Translations under genes and position numbers: made by a program
Shown: positions 35,230-44,063 of the stretch, one piece after another
Numbering within the stretch: the stretch's first letter is position 1
Layout: every line of letters begins with the position of its first letter
Notes under the pieces: generated by a model
Seen by the model: the letters and a program-made list of their open reading frames with translations, nothing else
What the model was told of the DNA's origin: nothing
Database searches by the model: none
DNA from: Egicoccus sp. AB-alg6-2
GTDB taxonomy: Bacteria; Actinomycetota; Nitriliruptoria; Nitriliruptorales; Nitriliruptoraceae
Assembly: GCF_041821025.1 (NCBI RefSeq)
Contig: NZ_JBGUAY010000007.1
Location: 62,001 to 126,000 of the forward strand
Reading direction: 5' to 3'
DNA: 64,000 bases

Positions 35230-35240
35230 TGGTAGGACCA
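35230..35240. promoter_or_regulatory. GntR-type operator site 8
   Basis: TGGTaggACCA, exact consensus and part of a 13-base perfect-armed palindrome ATGGTaggACCAT. A TTGACA hexamer lies at 35213-35218 and TACGAT at 35241, so the operator fills the promoter spacer of the ABC-transporter operon (the 22-base hexamer spacing is long). Confidence 0.8.
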
Positions 35241-35289
35241 TACGATGGCCGGTCATTCACCGGCACCATCTGGGAGAGGGAGCAGCTTC

Positions 35290-36486
35290 GTGGGAAGAGG
35301 ACGAATCCGACCGCTGGTAGCGGCGAGTTTGCTGACCGTGGTATCGATGGTCGCGGCCTGTTCGGCCCCGCCGACGGCGGACGAGACCCAACCCGTCGCC
35401 GGTTCCGGTGAGGACGCCGAGGAAGTCGAGACCGTCGACCCGGAGACCGCCGAGGAGGCTGCCGATCCCGACTCGTCGCAGGCCGCCCTCGACGAGGTCA
35501 CGGCCGAGCTCGAGGGACTCGACCCCGATGCCCGACGCGAGCGCCTGATCGAACTCGCGCTCGAGGAGGGCGGCGAGGTCTCCTTCTACGGCTCGACCAA
35601 CATCGACGACATCGGCCCGGTGATCGACGCCTTCGAGGAGGACACCGGCGTCAGCATCAGCCACTACCGAGCCGGTGCGTCCACCGTCATGAACCGCATT
35701 CTCCAGGAGTCGGATGCAGGCTTTGCCGGATCCGACGTCGTGCAGATCAACGGTCCGGAGATGCTGATCCTCTCCGGGGAGGATCTGTTGCTCACCCTGG
35801 ACACCCCGATCGCCGACGACATCGTCGAGGCTGGTCGCTTCGACGACTGGCTGGCGCCGTACGTCAACGCCTTCATCGTCGGCTGGAACACCAACCGCGT
35901 CAGTCCCGAGGAGGCACCGACCTCGTACGAGGAGGCCTTCACCAATTTCTCCGGCACGCTGGCGATGGACGTCGACGACTTCGACTGGTTCGCCACGCTC
36001 GTCGACCAGTACTTCGTCGGAGAACTCGGCATGACGGAGGAAGAGGCGGTCGAGCTGTTCAAGGAAGCCGCCAGCGGCGCTTCGGTCATCCGCGGTCACT
36101 CGCTGGGTGCCGAGCTCGTCGTCGCGGGTGAATACGACGTCCACACCTCGCTCTACCACCACCACACCGCACGCCACGCCGACGGTCCGATGGACTGGCA
36201 GCCGCCCGTCGAACCGGTGGTCATCCGTCCCAACGGCGTCGGAATCGTCTCCACCACGACGCGACCTGCCGCTTCGCTGCTCCTGGTCGAGTACATGCTC
36301 ACCGACGGTCAGCAGTTCCTGGCCGACGTCGGTCGCACGCCCGGCAGTACGGCGATCGACGCCGGTCTTCCCGACGACATCCGCACCATCGGCGTCGACC
36401 TGCTCAAGCTCGAGGAGGAGCGCGAGAAGTGGGAGGGCCTGTACGAAGAGGTCGTCCGCGCCTCCGGATCCGCCGTCCGCGAGTGA
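35290..36486 (+). CDS. ABC transporter solute-binding lipoprotein (FbpA/AfuA-like)
   Basis: A 398-aa lipoprotein. Signal peptide with lipobox MVAAC near residue 29, a long acidic linker (residues ~32-85), then a type 2 binding-protein fold: EVSFYGSTNIDDIGPVIDAFEEDTG, SDVVQINGPEMLIL, NAFIVGWNTNRVSPEEAP. The family is usually ferric iron, but relatives bind polyamines, phosphonates and sugar phosphates, so the ligand is open. GTG at 35290 is chosen for its GGGAG; an ATG at 35245 overlaps the -10 region. A hairpin follows the stop. Confidence 0.8.
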   Translation: MGRGRIRPLVAASLLTVVSMVAACSAPPTADETQPVAGSGEDAEEVETVDPETAEEAADPDSSQAALDEVTAELEGLDPDARRERLIELALEEGGEVSFYGSTNIDDIGPVIDAFEEDTGVSISHYRAGASTVMNRILQESDAGFAGSDVVQINGPEMLILSGEDLLLTLDTPIADDIVEAGRFDDWLAPYVNAFIVGWNTNRVSPEEAPTSYEEAFTNFSGTLAMDVDDFDWFATLVDQYFVGELGMTEEEAVELFKEAASGASVIRGHSLGAELVVAGEYDVHTSLYHHHTARHADGPMDWQPPVEPVVIRPNGVGIVSTTTRPAASLLLVEYMLTDGQQFLADVGRTPGSTAIDAGLPDDIRTIGVDLLKLEEEREKWEGLYEEVVRASGSAVRE

Positions 36487-36492
36487 TTGACC

Positions 36493-36531
36493 TCTCGGGG
36501 GCGTGCTGCCTCAGGGCGCACGCCCCCGAGA
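36493..36531 (+). terminator. Intercistronic hairpin after the ABC binding-protein gene
   Basis: A perfect 14-bp stem (TCTCGGGGGCGTGC / GCACGCCCCCGAGA) with an 11-base loop and no T-run starts 7 bases after the stop codon. As in tctC-tctB, it probably limits read-through into the permease genes or stabilises the upstream mRNA. Confidence 0.7.
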
Positions 36532-36604
36532 CCAACTTCGACCGGGAGAGGTCGGAGACGTAGCTGTCCGGACGCCGAGCGCGTCCTACCCTGGGAGGTC
36601 ACCG

Positions 36605-38365
36605 GTGTCACAGGCCCCAATCACGGACCGGCCGGCGCTCGATCCACTGCCGACGGATGGGCCACCGCCGAAGCCGAAACGGATGCGCTTCGACTGGCAG
36701 AAGCTCCGCGACCCGAAGACACTCATCATCGTCGCGGTGGTGCTCGTCATCGGGTACCTGTCGCTGGTGCCCCTGCTCTACCTGCTGTGGGGCACGTTCT
36801 TCGACTCGACCGGACTCACCGGCGCGGCGTTCGAGCGTGCCTACGGCACGACCGGCCTCGGCGAACTCGTCTACAACTCGATGATCTTCGCCACCGGCGC
36901 AACGCTGGTCTCCGTGGTGATGGGCACGCTGCTGGCATTCCTGACCGAGCGCACCGACGTGCCGCTCAAGCGCCTGATCTTCGCAGGATCTCTGATCCCG
37001 CTGATCATCCCGGGCATCCTCTACACGATCGCCTGGATCTTCCTGGCCAGCCCACGCATCGGCCTGATCAACCGTTGGCTCGAGCCCTTCTTCGGACCGG
37101 GCACCTTCGACGTCTTCACCCTGACCGGCATGATCGTGGTCCAGGGGATGGACAACGCACCCCTGGTGTTCCTGCTGATGGTGGCAGCATTCCGCTCCAT
37201 GGACCCCTCGCTCGAGGAGTCGGCACTGATGAGCGGTGCCAGCCTGCCGCACGTCTTCCGGAAGGTCACGCTGCCACTGGCCAAGCCCGCCCTGTTCGCG
37301 GCCTTCCTCATCATGGCGGTCAAGAACATCGAGGCGTTCGAGACCCCGGCGCTGCTCGGGATGCCCAAGGGCATCTGGGTCTTCACCTCGCGCATCTGGC
37401 GCGTGCTGAGCCAGCACCCCGCTGATTATGGCCAGGCGGGCGCCTACTCGATCTCGCTGCTGCTCATCACCTCGGTCGGCATCTACTTCCAGACGCGGTA
37501 CAGCCGCCGTGGCAAGCAGTTCCAGACCGTGACCGGAAAGGGATTCCGTCCGCGTCCGATGCCCCTGGGGCGTTTTCGTGGTGTGATCGGCGGCGCCCTG
37601 CTGTTCTACTTCTTCATCGCCATCGTGCTGCCCGCGTTCATCCTGTTGTACATGTCGACGCAACCCTTCTACCAGGTTCCGTCCTTCGAGACGATGACGA
37701 ACCTGTCCCTGGACAACTACCGCTACGTCTTCGACCACTCACAGACGATGCGCGCCTTCCGGAACTCCTTCATCCTCGGGATCGGGTCGGCCACGCTGGT
37801 GATGTTCGGCACCGCGGTGGCGTCCTGGTTGGTGGTGCGGTCGAAGTTGCCCGGTCGCTGGATGGTCGACAACCTCGCATTCGTCCCCCTCGTCATCCCC
37901 GGCCTGGTGCTCGGTGTCGCGCTGCTGTTCGTCTACCTGCGCTTCCCCATCGCCATCTACGGCACGATGTGGATCCTGCTCATCTCGTACGTGACCCGCT
38001 ACATGCCGTACGGGATGCGCTACGCCTCGACGTCGATGTACCAGATCGGCGGTGAGCTCGAGGAGTCGGCCCAGGTCAGCGGCGCGAGCTGGTGGCAGAC
38101 CTTCCGGCGCATCAACCTGCCGTTGCTGGTACCGGGGCTGGTCGCCGGATGGATCTACATCGTCATGACCTCGGTGCGCGAATTGTCGAGTTCGATCCTG
38201 CTGTACTCGCCGGGTAACGAAGTGCTCGCGGTCATGATCTTCGAGCAGTACGAGAACGGACAGTTCACCGAGTTGGCCGCGCTGGGGACCCTGCTCATCG
38301 GCTCGCTCGTCATCTTGGTCTACGCGGCGCAGAGGCTCGGCGCGAACATCGGCGTCAAGTCCTGA
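36605..38365 (+). CDS. ABC transporter permease, two fused membrane domains (FbpB-like)
   Basis: A 586-aa permease with an N-terminal cytoplasmic stretch and twelve or so helices in two related halves. Each half has its EAA loop: EESALMSGASLPHVFRKVTLP in the first and EESAQVSGASWWQTFRRINL in the second. This fused arrangement is typical of ferric-type (FbpB/SfuB) importers. GTG at 36605 with GGGAGG upstream. Operon with binding protein and ATPase. Confidence 0.88.
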   Translation: MSQAPITDRPALDPLPTDGPPPKPKRMRFDWQKLRDPKTLIIVAVVLVIGYLSLVPLLYLLWGTFFDSTGLTGAAFERAYGTTGLGELVYNSMIFATGATLVSVVMGTLLAFLTERTDVPLKRLIFAGSLIPLIIPGILYTIAWIFLASPRIGLINRWLEPFFGPGTFDVFTLTGMIVVQGMDNAPLVFLLMVAAFRSMDPSLEESALMSGASLPHVFRKVTLPLAKPALFAAFLIMAVKNIEAFETPALLGMPKGIWVFTSRIWRVLSQHPADYGQAGAYSISLLLITSVGIYFQTRYSRRGKQFQTVTGKGFRPRPMPLGRFRGVIGGALLFYFFIAIVLPAFILLYMSTQPFYQVPSFETMTNLSLDNYRYVFDHSQTMRAFRNSFILGIGSATLVMFGTAVASWLVVRSKLPGRWMVDNLAFVPLVIPGLVLGVALLFVYLRFPIAIYGTMWILLISYVTRYMPYGMRYASTSMYQIGGELEESAQVSGASWWQTFRRINLPLLVPGLVAGWIYIVMTSVRELSSSILLYSPGNEVLAVMIFEQYENGQFTELAALGTLLIGSLVILVYAAQRLGANIGVKS

Positions 38366-38410
38366 CGGACGCACCAGAACCGTGTCGAACGTTCCAAGGA
38401 GCCAGACAAC

Positions 38411-39532
38411 ATGCTCACCATCAACGACCTGGTGAAGTCCTACCCGGGACCGAAGGGCGACAAGGCCAACCGGGTGCTCGCGGTCGACAACGTCTCGATA
38501 ACGGTCGAGGAGGGGCAGCTGTACACCCTGCTCGGTCCGTCCGGCTGTGGGAAGACCACCACGTTGCGCAGCGTCGCTGGGCTCGAGGACCCCGACTCGG
38601 GCAGGATCATCGTCGGAGACCGCACCTTCTACGACTCCGAGAAGCAGGTACAGGTGCCGGCGAACAAGCGCGGCCTCGGCATGGTGTTCCAGTCGTACGC
38701 CATCTGGCCCCACATGAACGTCTACGACAACGTCGCCTTCCCGCTGACCGTCGAGAGCCGGAACAAGCGACTGGGCAAGTCGGAGATGACTGAACGGGTC
38801 GAACGTGTTCTCGCCGTGGTGCAACTCGATCACCTCGCGGGAAGGCAGGCAACCGACCTCTCCGGTGGGCAACAGCAGCGCCTGGCGCTCGCCCGAGCAC
38901 TCGTCATGCAGCCACCCTTGCTGCTACTCGACGAGCCGCTGTCGAACCTCGACGCCAAGCTCCGCGAGGAGATGCGCTTCGAACTCAAGCGGCTGCAGCG
39001 CGATCTCAACATCACCGCGATCTACGTCACACACGACCAGGTCGAAGCGTTGGCGATGTCCAACGTGATCGCGGTCATGAATGGGGGAGTGATCGAGCAG
39101 GTCGGCAGGCCACGCGACGTCTACAACCGGCCGGCATCGAAGTTCGTGGCCGACTTCATCGGCAGCTCCAACTTCTTCGACGGGGTCGTCGGGCGTCGGG
39201 TCGACAGCGAGCGTTACACGGTACAGACGGACGAGGGCGAGATCATCGCGACGTCGCAGTATGACCTCGGCCCCGGGGCGAGGGTGACCGTCGCCATCCG
39301 TCCCGAACACGTGCAGATCGAGGAAGGCCGCCCCGTCGAGTCGCGACCGGGGGTGTGGGCCGGCAAGGTGACTGCTCGCGCGTTCCTCGGCGACTCTGTG
39401 GAACACAAGATCGAGGTGGGCAAGGTCGACCTCCAGGCCCGGTGCCACACCGATCTCAGCATCCCACCGAACACCGAAATCTCCATCGTGCTGCCGCCTG
39501 AATGGTGCTCGCTCATCCCCACGAATGAGTAG
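38411..39532 (+). CDS. ABC transporter ATPase (FbpC/PotA-like)
   Basis: A 373-aa importer ATPase. Walker A GPSGCGKTT (about residues 44-52), Q-loop MVFQSYAIWPHM, signature LSGGQQQRLALARAL, Walker B LLLLDEPLSNLD, H-loop VTHDQVEAL. A C-terminal TOBE domain (residues ~285-365, VTVAIRPEHVQIEEG) is present. AAGGAG precedes the ATG. It powers uptake through the permease upstream. Confidence 0.92.
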   Translation: MLTINDLVKSYPGPKGDKANRVLAVDNVSITVEEGQLYTLLGPSGCGKTTTLRSVAGLEDPDSGRIIVGDRTFYDSEKQVQVPANKRGLGMVFQSYAIWPHMNVYDNVAFPLTVESRNKRLGKSEMTERVERVLAVVQLDHLAGRQATDLSGGQQQRLALARALVMQPPLLLLDEPLSNLDAKLREEMRFELKRLQRDLNITAIYVTHDQVEALAMSNVIAVMNGGVIEQVGRPRDVYNRPASKFVADFIGSSNFFDGVVGRRVDSERYTVQTDEGEIIATSQYDLGPGARVTVAIRPEHVQIEEGRPVESRPGVWAGKVTARAFLGDSVEHKIEVGKVDLQARCHTDLSIPPNTEISIVLPPEWCSLIPTNE

Positions 39533-39546
39533 GCGGCGCCGACAGC

Positions 39547-40350
39547 ATGTCATCCACGGATCCGGACACATCCAAGGTCTCCCCACCGGGCGGCGGGCCG
39601 ACCTTCGACGGCAAGGTCGCCGTGGTCACCGGTGCCGGTCGGAACGTCGGTCAGGCAATTGCGGAACGTTTCGTGGCCGCCGGTGCCAACGTCGTGATCG
39701 CCGAACGGGACTCCAGCCGGGGTTCGCAGCTCGCCCGCCAGTTGAACGATCACCGCGCCGGTGCGGCGCGATTCATCCCTACGGACGTCGCTGACGAGCA
39801 CTCCGTGGCCGCCATGGTCGAGGCGAGCCTTGCGGCCTTCGGAAGCATCGACGTTCTGGTCAACAACGTGGCGGCAACCGACCGCGGACACACGGTGCTC
39901 GACCTCGATCTCGACGTCTGGAACGACGTCCTCAGGGTGACGCTCACGAGCGCCTACCTGTGCACCAAACACGTGGGCGCGGCGATGAAGGCCCGCGGCG
40001 GAGGATGCATCGTCAACATCGGGTCGACCTCAGCGCACGTCGGACGCGGAAATGCCGTGGCCTACGGTGTCGCAAAGGCCGGTCTCATGGCGCTGACCCG
40101 CTCCTGTGCCGCGCAACTGGGCCAGTTCGGCGTCAGGGTGAACACCGTCAGTCCGAACAAGGTGGGTTCACCCGTCGGGGAGGATCAGGAACCGGTGGAT
40201 CGGCAACGCGACAATGCACTCGGTCGCGGGGCAACTCCGGACGACATCGCCGGCGCCGTCCTCTTCATGGCCTCCGAATCCGCAGGTTTCGTCACCGGCG
40301 CCGAGTTGCTGGTGGACGGAGGGGCGCTGCTTCGGAGCGGTTCCGCGTAG
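39547..40350 (+). CDS. Short-chain dehydrogenase/reductase
   Basis: A 267-aa classical SDR. Cofactor motif TGAGRNVG; NNVAATD replaces the usual NNAG; the catalytic Ser lies in NIGSTSAH and the YxxxK in AYGVAKAG; terminal FVTGAELLVDGG. Could be a diol dehydrogenase or 3-oxoacyl reductase of the pathway. It follows the ABC ATPase by 14 bases and is convergent with the GntR gene. Weak SD. Confidence 0.85.
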   Translation: MSSTDPDTSKVSPPGGGPTFDGKVAVVTGAGRNVGQAIAERFVAAGANVVIAERDSSRGSQLARQLNDHRAGAARFIPTDVADEHSVAAMVEASLAAFGSIDVLVNNVAATDRGHTVLDLDLDVWNDVLRVTLTSAYLCTKHVGAAMKARGGGCIVNIGSTSAHVGRGNAVAYGVAKAGLMALTRSCAAQLGQFGVRVNTVSPNKVGSPVGEDQEPVDRQRDNALGRGATPDDIAGAVLFMASESAGFVTGAELLVDGGALLRSGSA

Positions 40351-40366
40351 GGCGATCGAGCACCGG

Positions 40367-41113
40367 TCAACGGTTGGCCTGGACGGCGCGGCCGAGCAAC
40401 CGTTCCGTACCGTCCGCAGCGGTACGTCCGCGGAGCAGGTGCGCGATGAGGGTGAGTCGCGCCCGGTCCGCATCCCCGGCTTCCAGTGCGTCGACGATCT
40501 CGGTGTGCTCCTCGACCGTCTTCTTGTGTGCGTTCCTACGCACCTCTTTCGACCGCATGGCACCCATGGCCAGGGGGCCGGAGAACGACTCGGAGAGCAT
40601 GCTGATGGCGGGATTGTGCGCGGCTTCGGCGAGGCGGCTGTGGAATGCCATGGACAGCTGCGTGTCGTAGCCGCCGGTCCGCAGCTTGCGCTTCGACTCC
40701 ACGCACATCTGCCGGAGGTCTGCGATGTCCTCGTCGGTGATGCGTTCCACCACCAGGGCGAAGATCCCGAGTTCGATGACCAGGCGCACTTCGGCGATCT
40801 GCTCCGGTTCGAAGCTGCGCATCACCAGCATGTTGGACAGCGTTTCCCCGATCACGTCCGGCGTCGGCGTCGTGACGAACGCGCCGCCGGCCGACCCGAC
40901 CCGGATCTCCACCAGCCCCATGACCTCGAGCACGCGCAAGGCGTCGCGGACCGTCACCCGGCTGACACCGAAGGTGCTGACCAGTTCGCGCTCGGCCGGC
41001 AGGCGGTCACCCGGACGCAGTTGCCCCTTTCGAATCAGGTCGGAGATCTGGTTGACGATCTGACCCGACATGCGGCCGCCCGTGACGGGCGTGAGAAAGG
41101 AGGACACGGACAC
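40367..41113 (-). CDS. GntR-family regulator, FadR/FCD type (regulator 2)
   Basis: A 248-aa regulator. Winged helix LPAERELVSTFGVSRVTVRD then ALRVLEVMGLVEIRVGSAGG, followed by an FCD domain with MAFHSRLAEAAHN and VEEHTEIVDALEAGD histidine segments. The recognition helix SRVTVRDALR is identical in regulators 1 and 3. GTG at 41113 with GGAG upstream. It lies 55 bases after regulator 3 on the same strand, so both may be in one transcript. Confidence 0.9.
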   Translation of the reverse strand: MSVSSFLTPVTGGRMSGQIVNQISDLIRKGQLRPGDRLPAERELVSTFGVSRVTVRDALRVLEVMGLVEIRVGSAGGAFVTTPTPDVIGETLSNMLVMRSFEPEQIAEVRLVIELGIFALVVERITDEDIADLRQMCVESKRKLRTGGYDTQLSMAFHSRLAEAAHNPAISMLSESFSGPLAMGAMRSKEVRRNAHKKTVEEHTEIVDALEAGDADRARLTLIAHLLRGRTAADGTERLLGRAVQANR

Positions 41114-41168
41114 AGTGATGCTCCGGTGGCGTTTCCGACACACTACTTGTTCGCGATCCGACCCTGCC

Positions 41169-41927
41169 TCACCCCATCCCGTCAGCCCGGGGGGTGCGTC
41201 GTGCCGGTTTCTCACTCCGGATTCGTTGCGCCGTTCGGCCGAGGTGCTGGCGCATGACGCGTTTGGCGCCGCGAACGTCACCGTCGGCGATCGCCGCCAC
41301 GAGGCGTCGGTGCTCGTGGACACCCGGGTCGCCCATGTGCGGATCGATCGCCTTCGCCTTGACCAGCGAGCGCAGCATCGGTTCCTGGAAGGCCTCGGTC
41401 ACCAGGCTGATGGCGACATTGTGACTGCTCTGCGCCAAGCGGATGTGAAACTCCGCGGAGAGTGCGACGTCGAACGTGCCTTGGCGTAGGGCGTGCTCCG
41501 ACCGGTCGCAGATCTCCGTGAGTGCCGCCAGGTCGTCGCTTGTGGCGCGCTCGCACACGAGCTTCAACGCACCGAGTTCGAACACCATCCGCGCTTCGGT
41601 GATGTCGGCAGGGGAGACCTGCGACATCATGAGCAGGTTGGCGAGTCCCTCGCTGACGTGGTCGGGTTCGGGGGCGGTGACGAAGGCGCCTCCGTGCGCT
41701 CCGACCCGGATCGCCACCAGGCCGTTGGCTTCCAGCACCCGTAAGGCGTCTCGCACCGTCACCCGGCTGACGCCCAGCTGGGCGGCGAGTTCGCGCTCCG
41801 GGGGTAGCCGGTCACCCGGGCTCAACTGCCCCGACTGCAGGGCGGCATGGATCTGTGCGACCACGTCCGCCGAGGCACGCCCCGTCGACACCTTCGTGAA
41901 CAGTTCGGTCGTCACCGGTGCACTCAT
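41169..41927 (-). CDS. GntR-family regulator, FadR/FCD type (regulator 3)
   Basis: A 252-aa regulator. DNA-binding half LPPERELAAQLGVSRVTVRD then ALRVLEANGLVAIRVGAHGG; FCD half with ALSAEFHIRLAQSSHN and VHEHRRLVAAIADGD. Closer to regulator 1 than to regulator 2 in the FCD motifs (AEFHxRLA.SxHN). The ATG at 41927 is preferred over that at 41960, which lies within the operator. Divergent from bicupin 2, with the operator between them, so autoregulation is likely. Confidence 0.88.
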   Translation of the reverse strand: MSAPVTTELFTKVSTGRASADVVAQIHAALQSGQLSPGDRLPPERELAAQLGVSRVTVRDALRVLEANGLVAIRVGAHGGAFVTAPEPDHVSEGLANLLMMSQVSPADITEARMVFELGALKLVCERATSDDLAALTEICDRSEHALRQGTFDVALSAEFHIRLAQSSHNVAISLVTEAFQEPMLRSLVKAKAIDPHMGDPGVHEHRRLVAAIADGDVRGAKRVMRQHLGRTAQRIRSEKPARRTPRADGMG

Positions 41928-41949
41928 CAGCCCCAGCCCTCTGGTCAAA

Positions 41950-41960
41950 TGGTCCGACAT
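41950..41960. promoter_or_regulatory. GntR-type operator site 9
   Basis: TGGTccgACAT: intact left half and AC core, weaker right half, between regulator 3 and bicupin 2. A further half-site ATGGTA follows at 41962-41967. Confidence 0.55.
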
Positions 41961-42019
41961 TATGGTAGCTTGCCATGAGCACGCAGCCGAGCAAGGCAGT
42001 CGAGCAAGGGAGTGTCGTC

Positions 42020-43072
42020 ATGGGTAAGAAGGGTCGGACGTTTGTCCGCGGTCTCGTTTCCGAGAAGTACGGTCTCGGCGAATTCCGCCGGGAACAGCTC
42101 GACAACGAGCGCGTACGCAACGACACGGTCGTCGTCGACGACGCCAGTGTGGGCCACTCGGGTGATTCGGCCGACTCGCGGACCTGGTGGAGGATCGGCC
42201 CGGGGGACGAGGAATTTCTGACCCAGACGATCCAGGTGCACTTCGTCGAACTGCCTCCGCACTCCTCCAATCACGGTCACGGCCACCAGAACGAAGCCGT
42301 GTTCTACATCCTCGAAGGTAAGGGATACGAGGAACACGATGGCAAGCAGTACCGGTGGGAAAAGGACGACCTCGTCGTCGTCCACACCGACTCGGTCCAT
42401 CGCCACTTCAACGACAGCGACGAGAAGGCTGTCGCCCTGGTCATGAAGGCGAAGTCCACCTGGATGTTCATGGGGCTGATCCAGCAGGCGAAGAGCGGGC
42501 CGAAGGGCGCCCCCGACCCCGCGCCGGTGCCCGATGAGGACCGCTTCGGTCCTCGCGAGGAGTGGTCGCAGATCTGGACCCCTGGCGTGCTGGACCTCAA
42601 CAAGGTGGTCAAGCCAGAGCACACCAAGTGGGAGACGACGCGCGACGGGCGCGTTCGCAAGCTCTCCGAGCCGGGCATGGACGTCCGCTGCCACAGCGTC
42701 GACGTCTATCAGCAGGAGATCGCCGCCGGCAGCCGCTCGGCGAAGCACTGGCACATGGCCGACGAGGTGATCTACATCCAGGAGGGCAGTGGCTACAGCC
42801 TGCACTGGGAGGTCGAGGCCGAGATCGCCGACAAGTACTACGCACGTATCGCCAAGGTGCCGACGCGCCACGAGTTCACGGCTGGCGACACCGTCTACAT
42901 CCCGCAGAACACCATCCACCAGCACTTCGCTGCCGACGGCACGCCCGTGAGCTTGCTCTCGGTGCAGAACCGACTGTTCCGCTACCTCGGGTACGACCAG
43001 GTCGCCTACCTCGAGGATGCTCCCGAGTACACGGCCGCCCAACAGCAGCAGTCGGTGCCGGCCGGCGTCTGA
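42020..43072 (+). CDS. Bicupin protein (copy 2), candidate metal-dependent dioxygenase
   Basis: A 350-aa double cupin with both metal sites apparently intact. Cupin 1 has H87-x-H89 and E92 with H127/H129 (HGHGHQNEAVFYILEG ... VHRHFN). Cupin 2 has H243-x-H245, E249 and H300/H302 (KHWHMADEVIYIQEG ... TIHQHF). Bicupins of this type include gentisate and hydroxynaphthoate ring-cleavage dioxygenases, so this is the best ring-cleavage candidate in the window. ATG at 42020 has AAGGGAG upstream; an ATG at 41975 is possible. Divergent from regulator 3; followed by a strong hairpin. Confidence 0.72.
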   Translation: MGKKGRTFVRGLVSEKYGLGEFRREQLDNERVRNDTVVVDDASVGHSGDSADSRTWWRIGPGDEEFLTQTIQVHFVELPPHSSNHGHGHQNEAVFYILEGKGYEEHDGKQYRWEKDDLVVVHTDSVHRHFNDSDEKAVALVMKAKSTWMFMGLIQQAKSGPKGAPDPAPVPDEDRFGPREEWSQIWTPGVLDLNKVVKPEHTKWETTRDGRVRKLSEPGMDVRCHSVDVYQQEIAAGSRSAKHWHMADEVIYIQEGSGYSLHWEVEAEIADKYYARIAKVPTRHEFTAGDTVYIPQNTIHQHFAADGTPVSLLSVQNRLFRYLGYDQVAYLEDAPEYTAAQQQQSVPAGV

Positions 43073-43092
43073 ACGCCACAGGCCCGCGTCAT

Positions 43093-43127
43093 GATGGCGC
43101 CGGTGGACACGGTCCACCGGCGCCATC
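43093..43127. terminator. Strong hairpin, probable bidirectional terminator
   Basis: A perfect 16-bp stem, GATGGCGCCGGTGGAC / GTCCACCGGCGCCATC, with a 3-base loop, 20 bases after the bicupin stop. No T-run. It could also end a minus-strand transcript covering 43339-43145. Confidence 0.75.
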
Positions 43128-43144
43128 CGCATGCTCGGGCGGAT

Positions 43145-43339
43145 TCATCGCAAGAACAGCACGAACCGATCGTGGAGACGGAGCGACTGCGCGTCGGCCA
43201 GTGCCGCGAGCCCGCGGTGGCGGGGGGTCTCGGCCGGCGCCTCATGCGCTTCCGGCGCCGTGGGCATTGGCGGCAGCTGCAGGGGACGGATCTCACGGCG
43301 GCCGTGCGGAGCGAACGTACGTTTGACGGACGTGGTCAT
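43145..43339 (-). CDS. Possible small unknown protein
   Basis: A 64-codon frame with ATG start and AAAGG nine bases upstream, ending just before the hairpin at 43093-43127. The peptide is basic at the start (TTSVKRTFAPHGRRE), proline/alanine-rich in the middle and has no recognisable domain. Support is weak: only SD, length and the terminator downstream. Confidence 0.25.
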   Translation of the reverse strand: MTTSVKRTFAPHGRREIRPLQLPPMPTAPEAHEAPAETPRHRGLAALADAQSLRLHDRFVLFLR

Positions 43340-43523
43340 GCAGAGACGCCTTTACGGGAGAAGGTGTGTCCGGCGAGCGTTGTGCGGCTCGCGGCGGCGC
43401 GCTTGCAGAAGTGCGCGCTCGTGAAGATTTTCTCAATCTACCACTCGGCACGCCGGCGTGCAGCCGGCCGCTGGTGCCCTCTGGGCGCTGCGAACCGTCC
43501 GCCCCGGCTCTCTGCGGCTCAGG
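43340..43523. other. Intergenic stretch without recognised gene
   Basis: Between the possible small ORF and the chromate-type transporter genes I see no coding frame with family support, no operator match and no convincing terminator. Part of a longer 450-base gap after bicupin 2. Confidence 0.5.
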
Positions 43524-44063
43524 TCAGCCGATGAGTAGCTGGACCCCTGACCAAAGGCCCCCCACGAGCACGGCTCCGAGGACGAGCAGGACCGGGCTGG
43601 CGTTGCGCCACGCCACCAACGCGGCGATGACGATCACGGCCGACACTTCGGCGATCCCGAGTCGCATCGGCTTGGCCGTTCCCCACGCGGCGGCGGCGAT
43701 GAGGGCGGCGAGCACGAATCCCGAGGACGGTGTGACGAGTCGGACCAGTCGTTGCAGTCGCGCGGCCGCGTAGCTCACCCCGGCCGCTCCGAGGCAGGTT
43801 GGCAGAGCCAATCCGGCGACGGCGATGATGGCCCCAGGGACTCCGGCGAGGTAATACCCCACGCCGGCGATGAACCCGGCCTTCGGGCCCGGCGTGAGGT
43901 GACTGAACGCCAGCGCCATGGAGAATCCGCCGGGGCTGAGCAGGCCTGACTCCACCCACTGCGCCTGCACCACGGGAATCTGGCCGTTGCCGCCTCCGAA
44001 CGAGAACAGGCTCGACAGCGCGACGAAGAAGAAGATCTCGAACAGGGGCACGCTAGCCGTCAT
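43524..44063 (-). CDS. Chromate-type transporter, second half
   Basis: A 179-aa CHR-domain membrane protein with about five to six helices. N-terminal FEIFFFVALSSLFSFGGGNGQIP and the SHLTPGPKAGFIAGVGYYLAG segment are the family's conserved motifs (FxxFGGG and GxTPGP-like). It works with the other half encoded immediately upstream as a two-protein ChrA. ATG at 44063 has GGAG upstream and overlaps the preceding stop by 11 bases. Substrate need not be chromate; the family moves oxyanions. Confidence 0.82.
   Translation of the reverse strand: MTASVPLFEIFFFVALSSLFSFGGGNGQIPVVQAQWVESGLLSPGGFSMALAFSHLTPGPKAGFIAGVGYYLAGVPGAIIAVAGLALPTCLGAAGVSYAAARLQRLVRLVTPSSGFVLAALIAAAAWGTAKPMRLGIAEVSAVIVIAALVAWRNASPVLLVLGAVLVGGLWSGVQLLIG

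Noticed and set aside
43091-43534. Plus-strand frame of about 147 codons after bicupin 2
   Set aside because: Its start lies inside the strong hairpin at 43093-43127, it lacks an SD and the peptide has no recognisable features.
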